64,000 nucleotides of DNA from Caulobacter sp. 602-2 (GTDB lineage Bacteria > Pseudomonadota > Alphaproteobacteria > Caulobacterales > Caulobacteraceae). Below are positions 9,660 to 22,818 of the stretch, one piece after another. Numbering within the stretch: position 1 is the first letter of the stretch; the number at the start of each line of letters is the position of its first letter. Made by a program: the position numbers and the translations under genes. The notes below the pieces were generated by a model. That model did not search any database. It saw only the letters and a list, made by a program, of their open reading frames with translations, and was not told where the DNA came from. Where the stretch lies: contig NZ_JAAKGT010000004.1 of the NCBI RefSeq assembly GCF_011043625.1, forward strand, positions 310,001 to 374,000, in the 5' to 3' direction.

Positions 9660-10847
9660 ATGGCGGACGATTGGCTCGATGCGGACCAGGCGATGGCGCG
9701 GCTCGGCGTGCGGGCCCAGACGCTGTACGCCTATGTCAGCCGGGGCCGGATCGAGGCCCACGCTCATCCTGAGGATCCGCGCCGCAGCCTCTATCGGGCC
9801 TCCGACGTGGCGGCGCTGGCCAAGCGCAAGGCCAGGGGGCGAAAGGCCGCCGACGTCGCCGCCGAGGCCATCGCCTGGGGCGAGCCGGTGTTGGCCTCGG
9901 CCATCACCACCGTGCGGGCCGGTCGCCTCTGGTACCGCGGTCGCGACGCCGTCGACCTGGCCAGGACCGAAAGCTTCGAGGCGGTCGGCCGGCTGCTGCG
10001 CGACGACACGGCGCAGGCCGCCCTGGCCGCCGGCGCGCCCAGCGCCGCCCCGACCATCCGCGCCCGGCTGTTCGCCGACCTGGCCGCCCGCGCGGGCGAG
10101 GATCGGCCGGCCCGGGGCCGCGCGCCGCTGATGCTGGCCCAGGAGGCGGCGGGCCTGCTGGACCTGGTCGCCGACGCCGTCGCGGGACGGGCGGGCGAGG
10201 GGCTGATCCACCAGCGGCTGGCGGCCGCCTGGGGCCTGGACGCGACCGGCGGCGACCTGGTGCGGCGGGCGCTGGTGCTGCTGGCCGACCACGAACTCAA
10301 CGCCTCGACCTTCGCCGCCCGGGTGGCGGCCTCGACCGGCGCGTCGCTGGCGGCTTCGGCCCTGGCCGGCCTGTCGGCGCTGTCGGGACCGCTGCACGGC
10401 GGCATGGCCGCCCGGGTCGAGGCCTTGGCCCGCGAGGCCAGGCGGGAAGATCCGGGGCGGGCCGTCGCCGTGCGCCTCGACCAGGGCGCGCCGCTGCCGG
10501 GCTTTGGCCATCCGCTCTATCCCGACGGCGACCCGCGCGCGGCGGCGCTGCTGGCGGCCTTCGCGCCGTCGGCGGAGATGGCCGCGCTGCACGAGGCGGT
10601 GGTCGCCGCCACCGGCCAGGCGGCCAATATCGACTTCGCCCTGGTCGCCCTGGCCCAGACCCTGAAGCTGCCCGACGACGCCCCCTTCGCCCTGTTCGCC
10701 GTGGGGCGCACGGCGGGCTGGCTGGCCCATGCGCTGGAGCAGGGAAAGACGGGAAGGCTGATCCGTCCCCGGGCGCGTTATGTGGGGCCGGAGGGGTCTT
10801 CCAACCCCACACCCGGCCTTCCCCGCGCAGGCGGGGACCCAAGCTGA
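9660..10847 (+). CDS. Helix-turn-helix / citrate synthase fusion protein
   Basis: The N-terminal ~55 residues form a MerR/excisionase-like winged HTH (DWLDADQAMARLGVRAQTLY, then RRSLYRASDVAALAKRK). The remaining ~340 residues are a citrate synthase fold. Catalytic residues appear intact: His in SGPLHGG, His in GFGHPLY and Asp in ANIDFAL. The start is ATG 9660 (MADDWLDADQ); the frame is open from 9636 but those codons fall in the operator region. The last ~16 residues (after RYVGPEG) are encoded by an intergenic repeat. It is either an enzyme with autoregulation or a citrate/acetyl-CoA-sensing repressor built on an enzyme fold. Such HTH-citrate synthase architectures are known in proteobacteria but poorly characterised. 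Confidence 0.85.
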   Translation: MADDWLDADQAMARLGVRAQTLYAYVSRGRIEAHAHPEDPRRSLYRASDVAALAKRKARGRKAADVAAEAIAWGEPVLASAITTVRAGRLWYRGRDAVDLARTESFEAVGRLLRDDTAQAALAAGAPSAAPTIRARLFADLAARAGEDRPARGRAPLMLAQEAAGLLDLVADAVAGRAGEGLIHQRLAAAWGLDATGGDLVRRALVLLADHELNASTFAARVAASTGASLAASALAGLSALSGPLHGGMAARVEALAREARREDPGRAVAVRLDQGAPLPGFGHPLYPDGDPRAAALLAAFAPSAEMAALHEAVVAATGQAANIDFALVALAQTLKLPDDAPFALFAVGRTAGWLAHALEQGKTGRLIRPRARYVGPEGSSNPTPGLPRAGGDPS

Positions 10848-10912
10848 CGTTCGGTATGAGCTGGGGCCGTGGATCGCCTGCGGGCTCGGCTTGGATCCCC
10901 GCCTGCGCGGGG
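10821..10912. repeat. Inverted intergenic repeat with 24-bp arms
   Basis: The left arm 10821-10844 (begins CCCCGCGCAGGCGGGG) and right arm 10889-10912 (ends CCCCGCCTGCGCGGGG) are complementary with one mismatch. The stop codon of the HTH-citrate synthase (10845-10847) comes directly after the left arm, so the element supplies the gene's last codons. Confidence 0.75.
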
Positions 10913-10941
10913 ATGCTCGGAGAATGGGTGGGGGTGGCCGC

Positions 10942-11973
10942 CTACCACCCCGCCGCGGCGAACTTGGCGAACATGTCGGCGAAGGTCAGGCGGGTGTCGA
11001 TGCCGGTGTAGACCCGCATCGGCCGGCCGTTCGGATTGGCCTCGTACTGGGCCCGCGCGACGACGCGGGGCGTCGGCCGCACGACATAGGCGCTGGACGC
11101 GCTGTCGGGCTCGAACGACGACTGCAGGGCCGTCAGCGTCACCAGCGGGCTGTCGCCGAGGATATAGGTCTCGCCCAGGCTGATCTTGGGCGTGGAGACC
11201 ACGCGCTCCAGCTGTTCCAGCAGGTAGGTCCCCAGGCTTCCCGCCGGCTTGAGGCCGGCTTCGAGCTCGGCGTGGCTGATCATCAGCTGGCGATAGGCGT
11301 TGCGCGGGATCTGCCAGATCTCGATGGCGGAGTCGTTGAACACCGTCTGCACGGCGGCCAGGTCGATGGTGGCGTTGTACTCGGCGTCCTGGCGACGGGG
11401 GACGCCGGGCAGCAGGTCGTCGTGCTCGTGCCCGCCGATCCAGACCAGCTTCATGCGGCCGGCGATCTTCGGCTCCAGCCGCAGGGCTTCGGCCAGATCC
11501 GTCAGGCCCGCGCCGGCGCAGTAGAACAGCGGCAGCCTGGTGTCGTCGCGCAGGGCCTCGGCGATGATCGCCTTGGCGGCCGGGGTGGCTTCGGGCGGCG
11601 CGCCCGGCGCCGGAGCGGCGTTGCGGCCGGCGATCACCGGCGGCTGCCGGACCAGCTTCATCCGTGCACAGATCGCCTTGACCTGGGCGACCGCGTTGTC
11701 GGCCTGGGTGGTCGAGCCGTCGAGGAAGTCGTTCACGTGGATATGCGAGCCGACGACCAGCGGGATCTCCACCGATGGCGAGGCCAGGTGGTGGGCCAGC
11801 TGGAACAGGCCGTCCGGATCGCCCGAGAAGTCGTTGTCGAGGATCACCCGCAGGCGGGGGCGGGCGGTCAGGGCAAGAGCCTCGCCGGAGGTCGCCGCCA
11901 GGCCGAGCAGTGCTGCGCCGCCAGCGATCAGTCCGCGCCGCGAGGGGGTGGTGGTCTTGGTCTCGAAGCTCAC
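10942..11973 (-). CDS. Tat-exported nucleoside-hydrolase-like protein
   Basis: About 343 residues from a GTG at 11973 (VSFETKTTTPSRRG), preceded by a GGGGGA-type ribosome site. A longer frame upstream would bury the signal peptide. Residues ~10-35 form a twin-arginine signal (PSRRGLIAGGAALLGLAA). The mature start LRVILDNDFSGDPDGLFQL is a variant of the DxDxxxDD calcium-binding motif of inosine-uridine nucleoside hydrolases. Later GGHEHDD and FNDSAIEIW resemble that fold. The altered motif and periplasmic location suggest a ribonucleoside or related glycoside hydrolase of unknown substrate. Neighbours give no pathway. Confidence 0.75.
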   Translation of the reverse strand: MSFETKTTTPSRRGLIAGGAALLGLAATSGEALALTARPRLRVILDNDFSGDPDGLFQLAHHLASPSVEIPLVVGSHIHVNDFLDGSTTQADNAVAQVKAICARMKLVRQPPVIAGRNAAPAPGAPPEATPAAKAIIAEALRDDTRLPLFYCAGAGLTDLAEALRLEPKIAGRMKLVWIGGHEHDDLLPGVPRRQDAEYNATIDLAAVQTVFNDSAIEIWQIPRNAYRQLMISHAELEAGLKPAGSLGTYLLEQLERVVSTPKISLGETYILGDSPLVTLTALQSSFEPDSASSAYVVRPTPRVVARAQYEANPNGRPMRVYTGIDTRLTFADMFAKFAAAGW

Positions 11974-12056
11974 TGGAACATCCCCCGACGCAGGAAATCG
12001 ACGGCGGCAGATCAGCATTTCCGCGTCGCGCCGGGCAAGCGTCCTGACACAACAAA

Positions 12057-12084
12057 GGGGAGCGCTCGGGCCGGAGCGCTCCCC
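12057..12084 (-). terminator. Rho-independent terminator downstream of gltB
   Basis: GGGGAGCGCTC...GAGCGCTCCCC, an 11-bp perfect stem. Read on the minus strand it is followed by a T-rich run (TTTGTTGT), fitting termination of the gltD-gltB transcript about 80 nt after the gltB stop. Confidence 0.8.
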
Positions 12085-12164
12085 TCGTCGTGCGGCGGGC
12101 TGGGAGGCGCGCCGCGCGGCCGTCGCCCCGGAAGAAGGCGACGGATCTCGTTGCGGGCGGGCCG

Positions 12165-16688
<4,524 letters not shown>

Positions 16689-16706
16689 GGTCTGATCTCT
16701 CTTTCC

Positions 16707-18155
16707 TTATTCCGCCGCGATCAGCGCGGGAGCGCCGGCCTTGGCCTTCAGGTAGCGATGGATGGCGTCGGCGGCGTCGCGGCCGTCCTTGATCGCCCAC
16801 ACCACCAGCGAGGCGCCGCGGACGATGTCGCCGGCGGCGAAGACGCCGTCGAGATTGGTCATCTGGTTGCGGACGTCGGCCTTCACCGTGCCCCAGCGGG
16901 TGGTCTTCAGGTCGGGCGCCGACCAGGCCTGCGGCAGGTTCTCGGGCTCGAAGCCCAGCGCCTTGACCACCAGCTGGGCCGGACGGTCGAAGTCGCCGCC
17001 GGGGATCTCTTCGGGGCTGCGGCGGCCCGAGGCGTCCGGAGCGCCCAGGCGCATGCGGATGGCCTTCACGCCGGTGACGGCCTCGGCGTCGCCCGACAGG
17101 GCGCGCGGGGCGGCCAGCCATTCGAAGGTGACGCCTTCTTCCTCGGCGTTGGCCACTTCGCGCAGGGAGCCCGGCATGTTGGCCTTGTCGCGGCGATAGA
17201 GGCAGGTGACCGAGGTCGCGCCCTGGCGGATGGCCGTGCGCACGCAGTCCATGGCGGTGTCGCCGCCGCCGACCACGACCACGTCCTTGCCCTCGGCATT
17301 GAGTTCGCCGCTGTCATAGGCCGGGACGTCGTCGCCGAGGGTCTTCTTGTTGGAGGCGATCAGGTAGTCGAGCGCGGGCACCACGCCTTTGTCGCCGCCG
17401 CCGGGCACGGCCAGGTCGCGGGCGGCGTAGACGCCGACGGCGATCAGCACCGCGTCGTGCTTGGCGCGCAGGTCTTCCAGGGTGGCGTCCTTGCCGACCT
17501 CGAAGCCGAGCTTGAACTCGACGCCGCCGTCGGCCAGGCGCTGGGTGCGGCGCTCGACGACGTCCTTCTCCAGCTTGAAGCCGGGGATGCCGTAGATCAG
17601 CAGGCCGCCGGCGCGGTCGTGGCGGTCATAGACGGTGACGGCGTAGCCCTGCTCGCGCAGCTTCTCGGCGGCGGCCAGGCCCGCGGGACCCGCGCCGACG
17701 ACGCCGATCGACTGGCCGCGATCGGCGGCGGCGACGAGGGGCTTCACCCAGCCCATCTCCCAGGCCTTGTCGGTCAGGTAGCGTTCGACCGAGCCGATCG
17801 TCACGGTGCCGTGACCCGACTGCTCTATGACGCAGTTGCCTTCGCAGAGACGGTCCTGCGGGCAGATGCGGCCGCAGACTTCCGGCATCGAGTTGGTGGC
17901 CTGCGACAGGGCGTAGGCTTCCTCCAGCCGGCCTTCGGCGGTCATCCGCAGCCAGTCGGGGATGTTGTTGTGCAGCGGGCAGTGGGTTTGGCAGTAGGGC
18001 ACGCCGCACTGCGAGCAGCGCGAGGCCTGCTCGTTGGCCTTGGCGTCGATGAAGTCGGCGTAGATCTCGTGAAAGTCGCCGTTACGCTCTTCGGCCGCCC
18101 GCTTTTCAGGCGTGCGACGCGCGACGGTCGTGAATTTCAACATGCGCTCGGCCAT
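16707..18155 (-). CDS. gltD: Glutamate synthase (NADPH) small subunit
   Basis: The beta subunit takes electrons from NADPH via FAD and passes them through Fe-S clusters to GltB. The 482-residue protein begins with a 4Fe-4S domain (CSQCGVPYCQTHCP at about 42-55, then CGRICPQDRLCEGNC at about 94-108). An FAD-binding GVVGAGPAGLAAAEKL and an NADPH-binding VVVVGGGDTAMDC follow. It is the first gene of the operon. The promoter must lie in 18156-18400, shared divergently with uppP. Confidence 0.98.
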   Translation of the reverse strand: MAERMLKFTTVARRTPEKRAAEERNGDFHEIYADFIDAKANEQASRCSQCGVPYCQTHCPLHNNIPDWLRMTAEGRLEEAYALSQATNSMPEVCGRICPQDRLCEGNCVIEQSGHGTVTIGSVERYLTDKAWEMGWVKPLVAAADRGQSIGVVGAGPAGLAAAEKLREQGYAVTVYDRHDRAGGLLIYGIPGFKLEKDVVERRTQRLADGGVEFKLGFEVGKDATLEDLRAKHDAVLIAVGVYAARDLAVPGGGDKGVVPALDYLIASNKKTLGDDVPAYDSGELNAEGKDVVVVGGGDTAMDCVRTAIRQGATSVTCLYRRDKANMPGSLREVANAEEEGVTFEWLAAPRALSGDAEAVTGVKAIRMRLGAPDASGRRSPEEIPGGDFDRPAQLVVKALGFEPENLPQAWSAPDLKTTRWGTVKADVRNQMTNLDGVFAAGDIVRGASLVVWAIKDGRDAADAIHRYLKAKAGAPALIAAE

Positions 18156-18283
18156 GCGCCTTCCCTCGCCCCCATTGCCGGGGAAAAATTTGCTTGCGAG
18201 GGTCTCATACGGACTCTTCAGGGCAATAAGAATGCGGTGGTAAAAATATTGGACGAATATATCCGCGATGACGCCAGGGTCAT

Positions 18284-18298
18284 TGCGAGCGACTCGCA
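18284..18298. promoter_or_regulatory. 15-bp perfect palindrome in the gltD/uppP divergent promoter
   Basis: TGCGAG-CGA-CTCGCA, flanked by CATT and GTTA. It sits in the 245-bp spacer between gltD and uppP, the most AT-rich stretch nearby. Its shape recalls a Fur-type or other dimeric-regulator site, but the binder is unknown. No gene is seen in 18156-18400. Confidence 0.4.
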
Positions 18299-18400
18299 GT
18301 TATGCCCTAAATTGGTCCACTTTTTGGATAAACCCTTTCTTTACCGTGTCGGGCGCACGCCCGCTTCCACCCTCAAGCGCTTGTTTCACAAGGGGATGAC

Positions 18401-19201
18401 ATGCCGGATTGGCTGATCGCGATCGTGTTGGGCCTGATCGAGGGCCTGACCGAGTTCATTCCCGTCTCGTCGACCGGGCACCTCTTGCTGGTCGGCCATT
18501 TCCTGGGCTTCCACAGCCCGGGCAACACCTTCCAGGTGCTGATCCAGCTGGGCGCCATCCTGGCGATCACCAGCGTCTATTTCGGGCGGCTGTGGGGGCT
18601 TCTGACCACCCTGCCGACCAATCCGGGCTCGCGCCGGTTCGTCATCGGCATCCTGCTGGCCTTCCTGCCGGCGGTGTTCGTCGGCGTCCTGGCCCACGAC
18701 TTCATCAAGACCGTGCTCTACGAGAGCCCGGCCCTGGTGTGCACGACACTGATCATCGGCGGCTTCATCCTGCTGGGCCTGGACCGCATGAAGTTCGAGC
18801 CCAAGCACACCGACGTGGCCGACTATCCGCTGAAGACCGCCTTCATCATCGGCCTCTTCCAGTGCCTGGCCCTGGTGCCCGGCGTCTCGCGCTCTGGGGC
18901 GACCATCGCCGGCGCCCTGCTGCTGAAGTGCGACAAGCGCTCGGCCGCCGAGTTCAGCTTCTTCCTGGCGATGCCGACCATGGCCGGCGCCTTCGCCTAC
19001 GACCTCTACAAGAACATCGACCAGCTCAGCACCAAGGACATGGGCATGATCGGCCTGGGCTTCGTCGCCGCGCTGATCTCGGGCGTGTTCGTGGTCAAGA
19101 CGGTGCTGAACTTCATCACCCGCCACGGCTTTGCGCCCTTCGCCTACTGGCGGATCGCCGTCGGCGTCGTCGGCCTGGCGCTGCTGTACATCCCGCGCTG
19201 A
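18401..19201 (+). CDS. uppP: Undecaprenyl-diphosphatase UppP/BacA
   Basis: An integral membrane phosphatase that recycles undecaprenyl pyrophosphate to the monophosphate lipid carrier for peptidoglycan and other envelope polymers. It confers bacitracin tolerance when abundant. The 266-residue protein carries both family signatures: [16 protein letters not shown] (about 14-29, with catalytic Glu/Ser/His) and [16 protein letters not shown] (about 160-175, with the conserved Arg). About eight membrane segments. The ATG at 18401 is preceded by AAGGGG. The stop overlaps the ATG of a small downstream gene (ATGA). Confidence 0.96.
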   Translation: MPDWLIAIVLGLIEGLTEFIPVSSTGHLLLVGHFLGFHSPGNTFQVLIQLGAILAITSVYFGRLWGLLTTLPTNPGSRRFVIGILLAFLPAVFVGVLAHDFIKTVLYESPALVCTTLIIGGFILLGLDRMKFEPKHTDVADYPLKTAFIIGLFQCLALVPGVSRSGATIAGALLLKCDKRSAAEFSFFLAMPTMAGAFAYDLYKNIDQLSTKDMGMIGLGFVAALISGVFVVKTVLNFITRHGFAPFAYWRIAVGVVGLALLYIPR

Positions 19202-19539
19202 TGGCCGGCCTTTTCGAAAGCTCCGGCGGCGGCGACTGGGATGAGGAGCTGGCCGGCGACCTGGTCGGCTCGACCCTGCTGGTCGGGCTGACCTATCTCG
19301 ACGGCGAGCAGAGGCTGCTGGGGCGTCGCCAGGTGTTCGGCCGGGTGGTGTCGTGCGATCCCGAGGACGGCATCGTCATCGACGCGCCGGGCCTGGATGA
19401 GGCCTTCGTCATGGCCCCGATGCTGGAGGCCGTCGAGGTGGGCGAGCCTGGCGAGTACCAGCTGGCCGACGAGGAGGCGGTGGTCGTCGATCCCGACTTC
19501 GTGGCGCTGCTGACCGTGACCCGGCCGTCGATGGCCTGA
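19201..19539 (+). CDS. Small acidic conserved-looking hypothetical protein
   Basis: A 112-residue acidic protein of unknown function, translationally coupled to uppP through an ATGA overlap. It has no signal peptide or membrane segment. The regular alternation in residues 20-80 (GSTLLVGLTYLDG, FGRVVSCDPEDGIVIDAPG) suggests a small beta-barrel. It is followed at once by a strong terminator, so uppP and this gene form a two-gene unit. Confidence 0.78.
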   Translation: MAGLFESSGGGDWDEELAGDLVGSTLLVGLTYLDGEQRLLGRRQVFGRVVSCDPEDGIVIDAPGLDEAFVMAPMLEAVEVGEPGEYQLADEEAVVVDPDFVALLTVTRPSMA

Positions 19540-19570
19540 CGGCCCGGCCAGAAGCCGGCCCGAGAAAGAA

Positions 19571-19602
19571 AAACCCCGCGCCGGGCGACCGGCGCGGGGT
19601 TT
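19571..19602. terminator. Bidirectional rho-independent terminator
   Basis: AAACCCCGCGCCGG, loop GCGA, CCGGCGCGGGGTTT: a 14-bp perfect stem flanked by A and T runs. It separates the uppP unit (+) from the convergent NDUFA9-like gene (-). Confidence 0.92.
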
Positions 19603-19626
19603 GTCGTTTCGGTCCTGGCTGGACGC

Positions 19627-20604
19627 CTAGAAGGCGCCGGCCGGGGTCGGGGCGTACTGGCCGCCCTTGCGGTAGCGGTAGAGGTAGGACGGCACGACGG
19701 CCTCGACGGCGGTCGGGACGATGCCGAGGTCGGCCAGGCCCTTGGCGCCCGGCGCGACGACGTTGTCGCCGGCCTTCAGCAGGGCGACCTGGTCGGTGGT
19801 CAGCGGCGGGGCCAGCGGCAGGATCGAGGCCTGGATGTCGCCCAGCTTGCCCACCAGGCCGGCGATCGGCCAGGGCAGGGGCGCCAGGACGCGGGCGCGG
19901 CCGGTCTCGGTCAGGACGAGCTCGAGCAGTTCCTTGAACGTGTAGACGGCCGGGCCGCCCAGTTCGAAGGTCTGGCCCTCAGCGCCCGGGGTCGCGATGA
20001 TCTTGGCGATCGCCGCGGCGACGTCGCCGACGAACACCGGCTGGAACTTGGTGGCGCCGCCGCCGACCAGCGGCAGGGCCGGGGCGCTGGCGGCCAGCTG
20101 GCCGAACTTGTTGAAGAACTTGTCTTCCTGGCCGAACACGACCGACGGGCGCACGATGGTGGCGGTCGGGAAGGCGGCGCGGACGGCCGCTTCGCCCTCG
20201 GCCTTGGTGCGGGCGTACTTGGCGGCCGAATCGGCGTCGGCGCCGATGGCCGAGACCTGCACCAGGCGCTTCACGCCGGCGGCGGTCGCCTGTTCGGCCA
20301 CGGTCTTGGCGCCCATGGCGTGCAGGCTCTGGAATTGCTGGCGGCCGCTTTCCCACAGCACGCCCACCAGGTTGACGGCCGCTTCGGCGCCTTCGAGCGC
20401 GCGGGCCACCGAGGCGGCGTTGCGGACGTTGGCCTGGATCACTTCGATCTGGCCGACATCGCCCAGCATGCGCATGCGATAGGCGAGATTGGGCTGACGC
20501 ACGGCCACGCGCACGCGATAGCCCGACTTGGCGAGGGCGCGCACCACCTGGCTTCCTACGAAGCCCGAGCCGCCGAACACCGTGACCAGACCCTGCATCT
20601 TCAT
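19627..20604 (-). CDS. NDUFA9-like (complex I-associated) NAD(P)-binding SDR protein
   Basis: A 325-residue atypical extended short-chain dehydrogenase with the nucleotide-binding FGGSGFVGSQVVRAL at residues ~9-23. It follows the pattern of the mitochondrial/alphaproteobacterial complex I accessory subunit NDUFA9: VSAIGADADSAAKYARTKAEGE near 120-140, the segment FGQEDKFFNKF, and VGGGATKFQPVFVGDVA. The catalytic YxxxK is present as YARTK. Likely binds NADPH and supports NADH dehydrogenase assembly or stability, though it may act on other substrates. Either Met1 or Met3 may start. Divergent from tRNA-Leu. Confidence 0.85.
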   Translation of the reverse strand: MKMQGLVTVFGGSGFVGSQVVRALAKSGYRVRVAVRQPNLAYRMRMLGDVGQIEVIQANVRNAASVARALEGAEAAVNLVGVLWESGRQQFQSLHAMGAKTVAEQATAAGVKRLVQVSAIGADADSAAKYARTKAEGEAAVRAAFPTATIVRPSVVFGQEDKFFNKFGQLAASAPALPLVGGGATKFQPVFVGDVAAAIAKIIATPGAEGQTFELGGPAVYTFKELLELVLTETGRARVLAPLPWPIAGLVGKLGDIQASILPLAPPLTTDQVALLKAGDNVVAPGAKGLADLGIVPTAVEAVVPSYLYRYRKGGQYAPTPAGAF

Positions 20605-20740
20605 TCCTCGTCGCTGCGATGAAGGGGGGATTAGACGAGCCTGGGGATGTTCGCAAGAAAAGTGAGAAATGCGATTGACGCCGCCGGAACCATTGCATAA
20701 ACGTCCGGCCCTCGCAGCGGCCCAACGGGTTGCGCCGCGG

Positions 20741-20827
<87 letters not shown>

Positions 20828-20977
20828 CCCCTCTCGCAAGCATGCGAAGAGCGGGTGGCGCCAAGCTTTCCTTACAATAGATACTCCGTTCATCTGGCGT
20901 GCATCGCCGACGCTCCACTATAAGACGTCGGAGCGGCGCCGGTCGCGACGACGCCGACGCGTGGAGACGAGAGACAC

Positions 20978-21595
20978 TTGGCCAGCTTTGTTCATGAAGG
21001 CGATCTGCCCGACGGCGTGTTCGCCGGGGCGACCGCGATCGCCATCGATTCGGAAACCATGGGCCTGCGCCTCGGGCGCGATCCGCTGTGCGTCGTGCAG
21101 CTGTCGTCCGGCGACGGCGACGCCCACGTGGTTCGCCTGGACCGCTCGACCTATCACGCGCCGAACCTGAAGAAGCTGCTGGCCGATCCGGCCGTGCTGA
21201 AGCTTTTCCACTTCGGCCGCTTCGACATCGCCATGTTCCTGCTGCATCTGGGCGTCATGACGGCCCCCGTGTACTGCACGAAGATCGCCTCCAAGCTCGC
21301 CCGCACCTATACCGACCGCCACGGCCTCAAGGACGTGACGCGCGAACTGATGGGCGTGGAGCTGTCCAAGGCCCAGCAGAGCTCGGACTGGGGCGCTGAT
21401 TCGCTGAGCCCCGAGCAGGTGGCCTACGCCGCCTCGGACGTGCTGCATCTGCATGGCCTGCGCGAGCGTTTGAACGCCATGCTGGTGCGCGAGGGCCGCA
21501 TGGCCCTGGCCCAGGCCGCCTTCGACTATCTGCCCCACCGCGCCGCGCTCGACCTGGCCGGCTGGGAAGACGTCGACATCTTCGCGCACGCTTAA
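20978..21595 (+). CDS. rnd: Ribonuclease D-type 3'-5' exonuclease
   Basis: A 205-residue DEDDy exonuclease that would trim 3' ends of stable RNAs such as tRNA precursors. It consists of only the nuclease domain and lacks the HRDC domains of E. coli RNase D (375 aa), like other short alphaproteobacterial forms. Catalytic motifs: AIDSETMG (Exo I, D and E), FHFGRFDIAMF (Exo II) and YAASDVLHLH (Exo III, Y-x3-D). It starts at TTG 20978 behind GGAG; the first in-frame ATG would delete Exo I. It lies just after tRNA-Leu and 12 nt before lptC. Confidence 0.9.
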   Translation: MASFVHEGDLPDGVFAGATAIAIDSETMGLRLGRDPLCVVQLSSGDGDAHVVRLDRSTYHAPNLKKLLADPAVLKLFHFGRFDIAMFLLHLGVMTAPVYCTKIASKLARTYTDRHGLKDVTRELMGVELSKAQQSSDWGADSLSPEQVAYAASDVLHLHGLRERLNAMLVREGRMALAQAAFDYLPHRAALDLAGWEDVDIFAHA

Positions 21596-21607
21596 GGGAG
21601 AAGATCG

Positions 21608-22237
21608 GTGGCGGACGTGGCGATGAGGGGCGGCTTCAAGCGCGATCTGCGGCGCTGGCGCCGTCGTTCGCGCGTGGTCCGCAGCGCGCGCCTGCTGCTG
21701 CCGGTGGCCATCGTCGGCCTGCTGGGCGCCGCGACCGGCCAGGTGATCTGGCGCACCGTGACCGCCGCCGAGCGTGGTCCCGAACGGCCCCAGGCCCAGA
21801 TCCGCATGCTCAATCCGCGCTTCTACGGCCAGTCGAGCGAAGGCCGCGCCTTCCTGATCACCGCCCGTTCGGCGGTCCGCGACGACGCCGACCTCAAGCG
21901 CGTGCTGCTGGACGATCCGACCCTGACCCTGGGCACCGACGAGCCCAAGCCCACGCGGGTCACCGCCAAGAACGGCGTCTATCGCGAGGACAACCTCAAG
22001 CTCGTGCTGCGCGGCGACGTGCGCATGGACGACGGCGGCGGCTATCGCTTCGCGTCGGACGAGGCTTTCGTCGACACCAAGACCGGCGTGATCACCGGTG
22101 AAACCCTGCTGCAGGGCGAAGGCCCCACAGGACAGGTGAAATCCAACGCTTATTCCGTATATGACAAGGGCGACCGCATCGTTTTCCGGGGCGGCGTGAA
22201 AACGCGCCTGGACCGCGTCGACGGCGACGGGAACTAG
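21608..22237 (+). CDS. lptC: LPS export bitopic membrane protein LptC
   Basis: Inner-membrane anchored periplasmic component that passes LPS from LptB2FG to LptA. The 209-residue product starts at GTG 21608. It has a basic N-terminus (KRDLRRWRRRSRVVR), one membrane helix (about 27-47) and a beta-jellyroll periplasmic domain (e.g. ITARSAVRDDADLKRVLL, VTAKNGVYREDNLKLVL). Weak sequence conservation is usual for LptC, but the order lptC-lptA-lptB-rpoN secures the call. Confidence 0.9.
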   Translation: MADVAMRGGFKRDLRRWRRRSRVVRSARLLLPVAIVGLLGAATGQVIWRTVTAAERGPERPQAQIRMLNPRFYGQSSEGRAFLITARSAVRDDADLKRVLLDDPTLTLGTDEPKPTRVTAKNGVYREDNLKLVLRGDVRMDDGGGYRFASDEAFVDTKTGVITGETLLQGEGPTGQVKSNAYSVYDKGDRIVFRGGVKTRLDRVDGDGN

Positions 22238-22267
22238 AGGACGATGCGACAGATGAGGGCGAGGTCG

Positions 22268-22810
22268 ATGAAACGAGCAATGGCGGTCGCTATCGCCGCG
22301 AGCCTCCTGGGCGGCCTGACGGCCGCTCCGGCCCTGGCGCAGAACAGCTCCAGCGCCCCGGTCGACATCTCGGCCGACGAGCAGGAGACCATCTCCAGCC
22401 AGTGCAAGACGATCTTCCGCGGCGCCGTCGAGGTGCTGCAGGAGACCTCGCGCCTGCGCGCCGCCAAGATGACCCTCTACAATCAGAAGAAGGCCAAGAC
22501 CGGCGACGGCAGCGGCTGCGGCAACGTCGACCGGGTCGAGGCCGAGGGCGAGGTGTTCTACGTCACGCCCAAGCAGACCGTGCGCGGCGACCGGGCGACC
22601 TACGACTACGCCTCCAACACCATCGTGGTGACCGGCAACGTCATCGCCATCCAGGGCCAGGACGTGGCCCGCGGCGATCGCATGGTGGTCAACACCAAGA
22701 CCAACGACGTGCGGATGGAATCCACCACCAAGGGCGCGGGCAAGAAGAACCGCGTGCGCGCCGTGGTCTATCCGAGCACCTCGGACGACGCCAACAAGCC
22801 CAAGCCCTGA
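22268..22810 (+). CDS. lptA: LPS transport periplasmic protein LptA
   Basis: Bridges LptC and LptDE with an oligomeric beta-jellyroll that carries LPS across the periplasm. The ATG at 22268 (MKRAMAVAIAASLLGGLTAA, cleavage after ALA) gives a proper Sec signal and 180 residues. An upstream ATG at 22244 would only lengthen the n-region. The OstA-like core is visible from VDISADEQETISSQCKT to ATYDYASNTIVVTGNVIAIQ. Two cysteines (SSQCKT, GSGCGN) may pair. It lies 8 nt before lptB and ~30 nt after lptC. Confidence 0.92.
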   Translation: MKRAMAVAIAASLLGGLTAAPALAQNSSSAPVDISADEQETISSQCKTIFRGAVEVLQETSRLRAAKMTLYNQKKAKTGDGSGCGNVDRVEAEGEVFYVTPKQTVRGDRATYDYASNTIVVTGNVIAIQGQDVARGDRMVVNTKTNDVRMESTTKGAGKKNRVRAVVYPSTSDDANKPKP

Positions 22811-22818
22811 GAGCCCTG

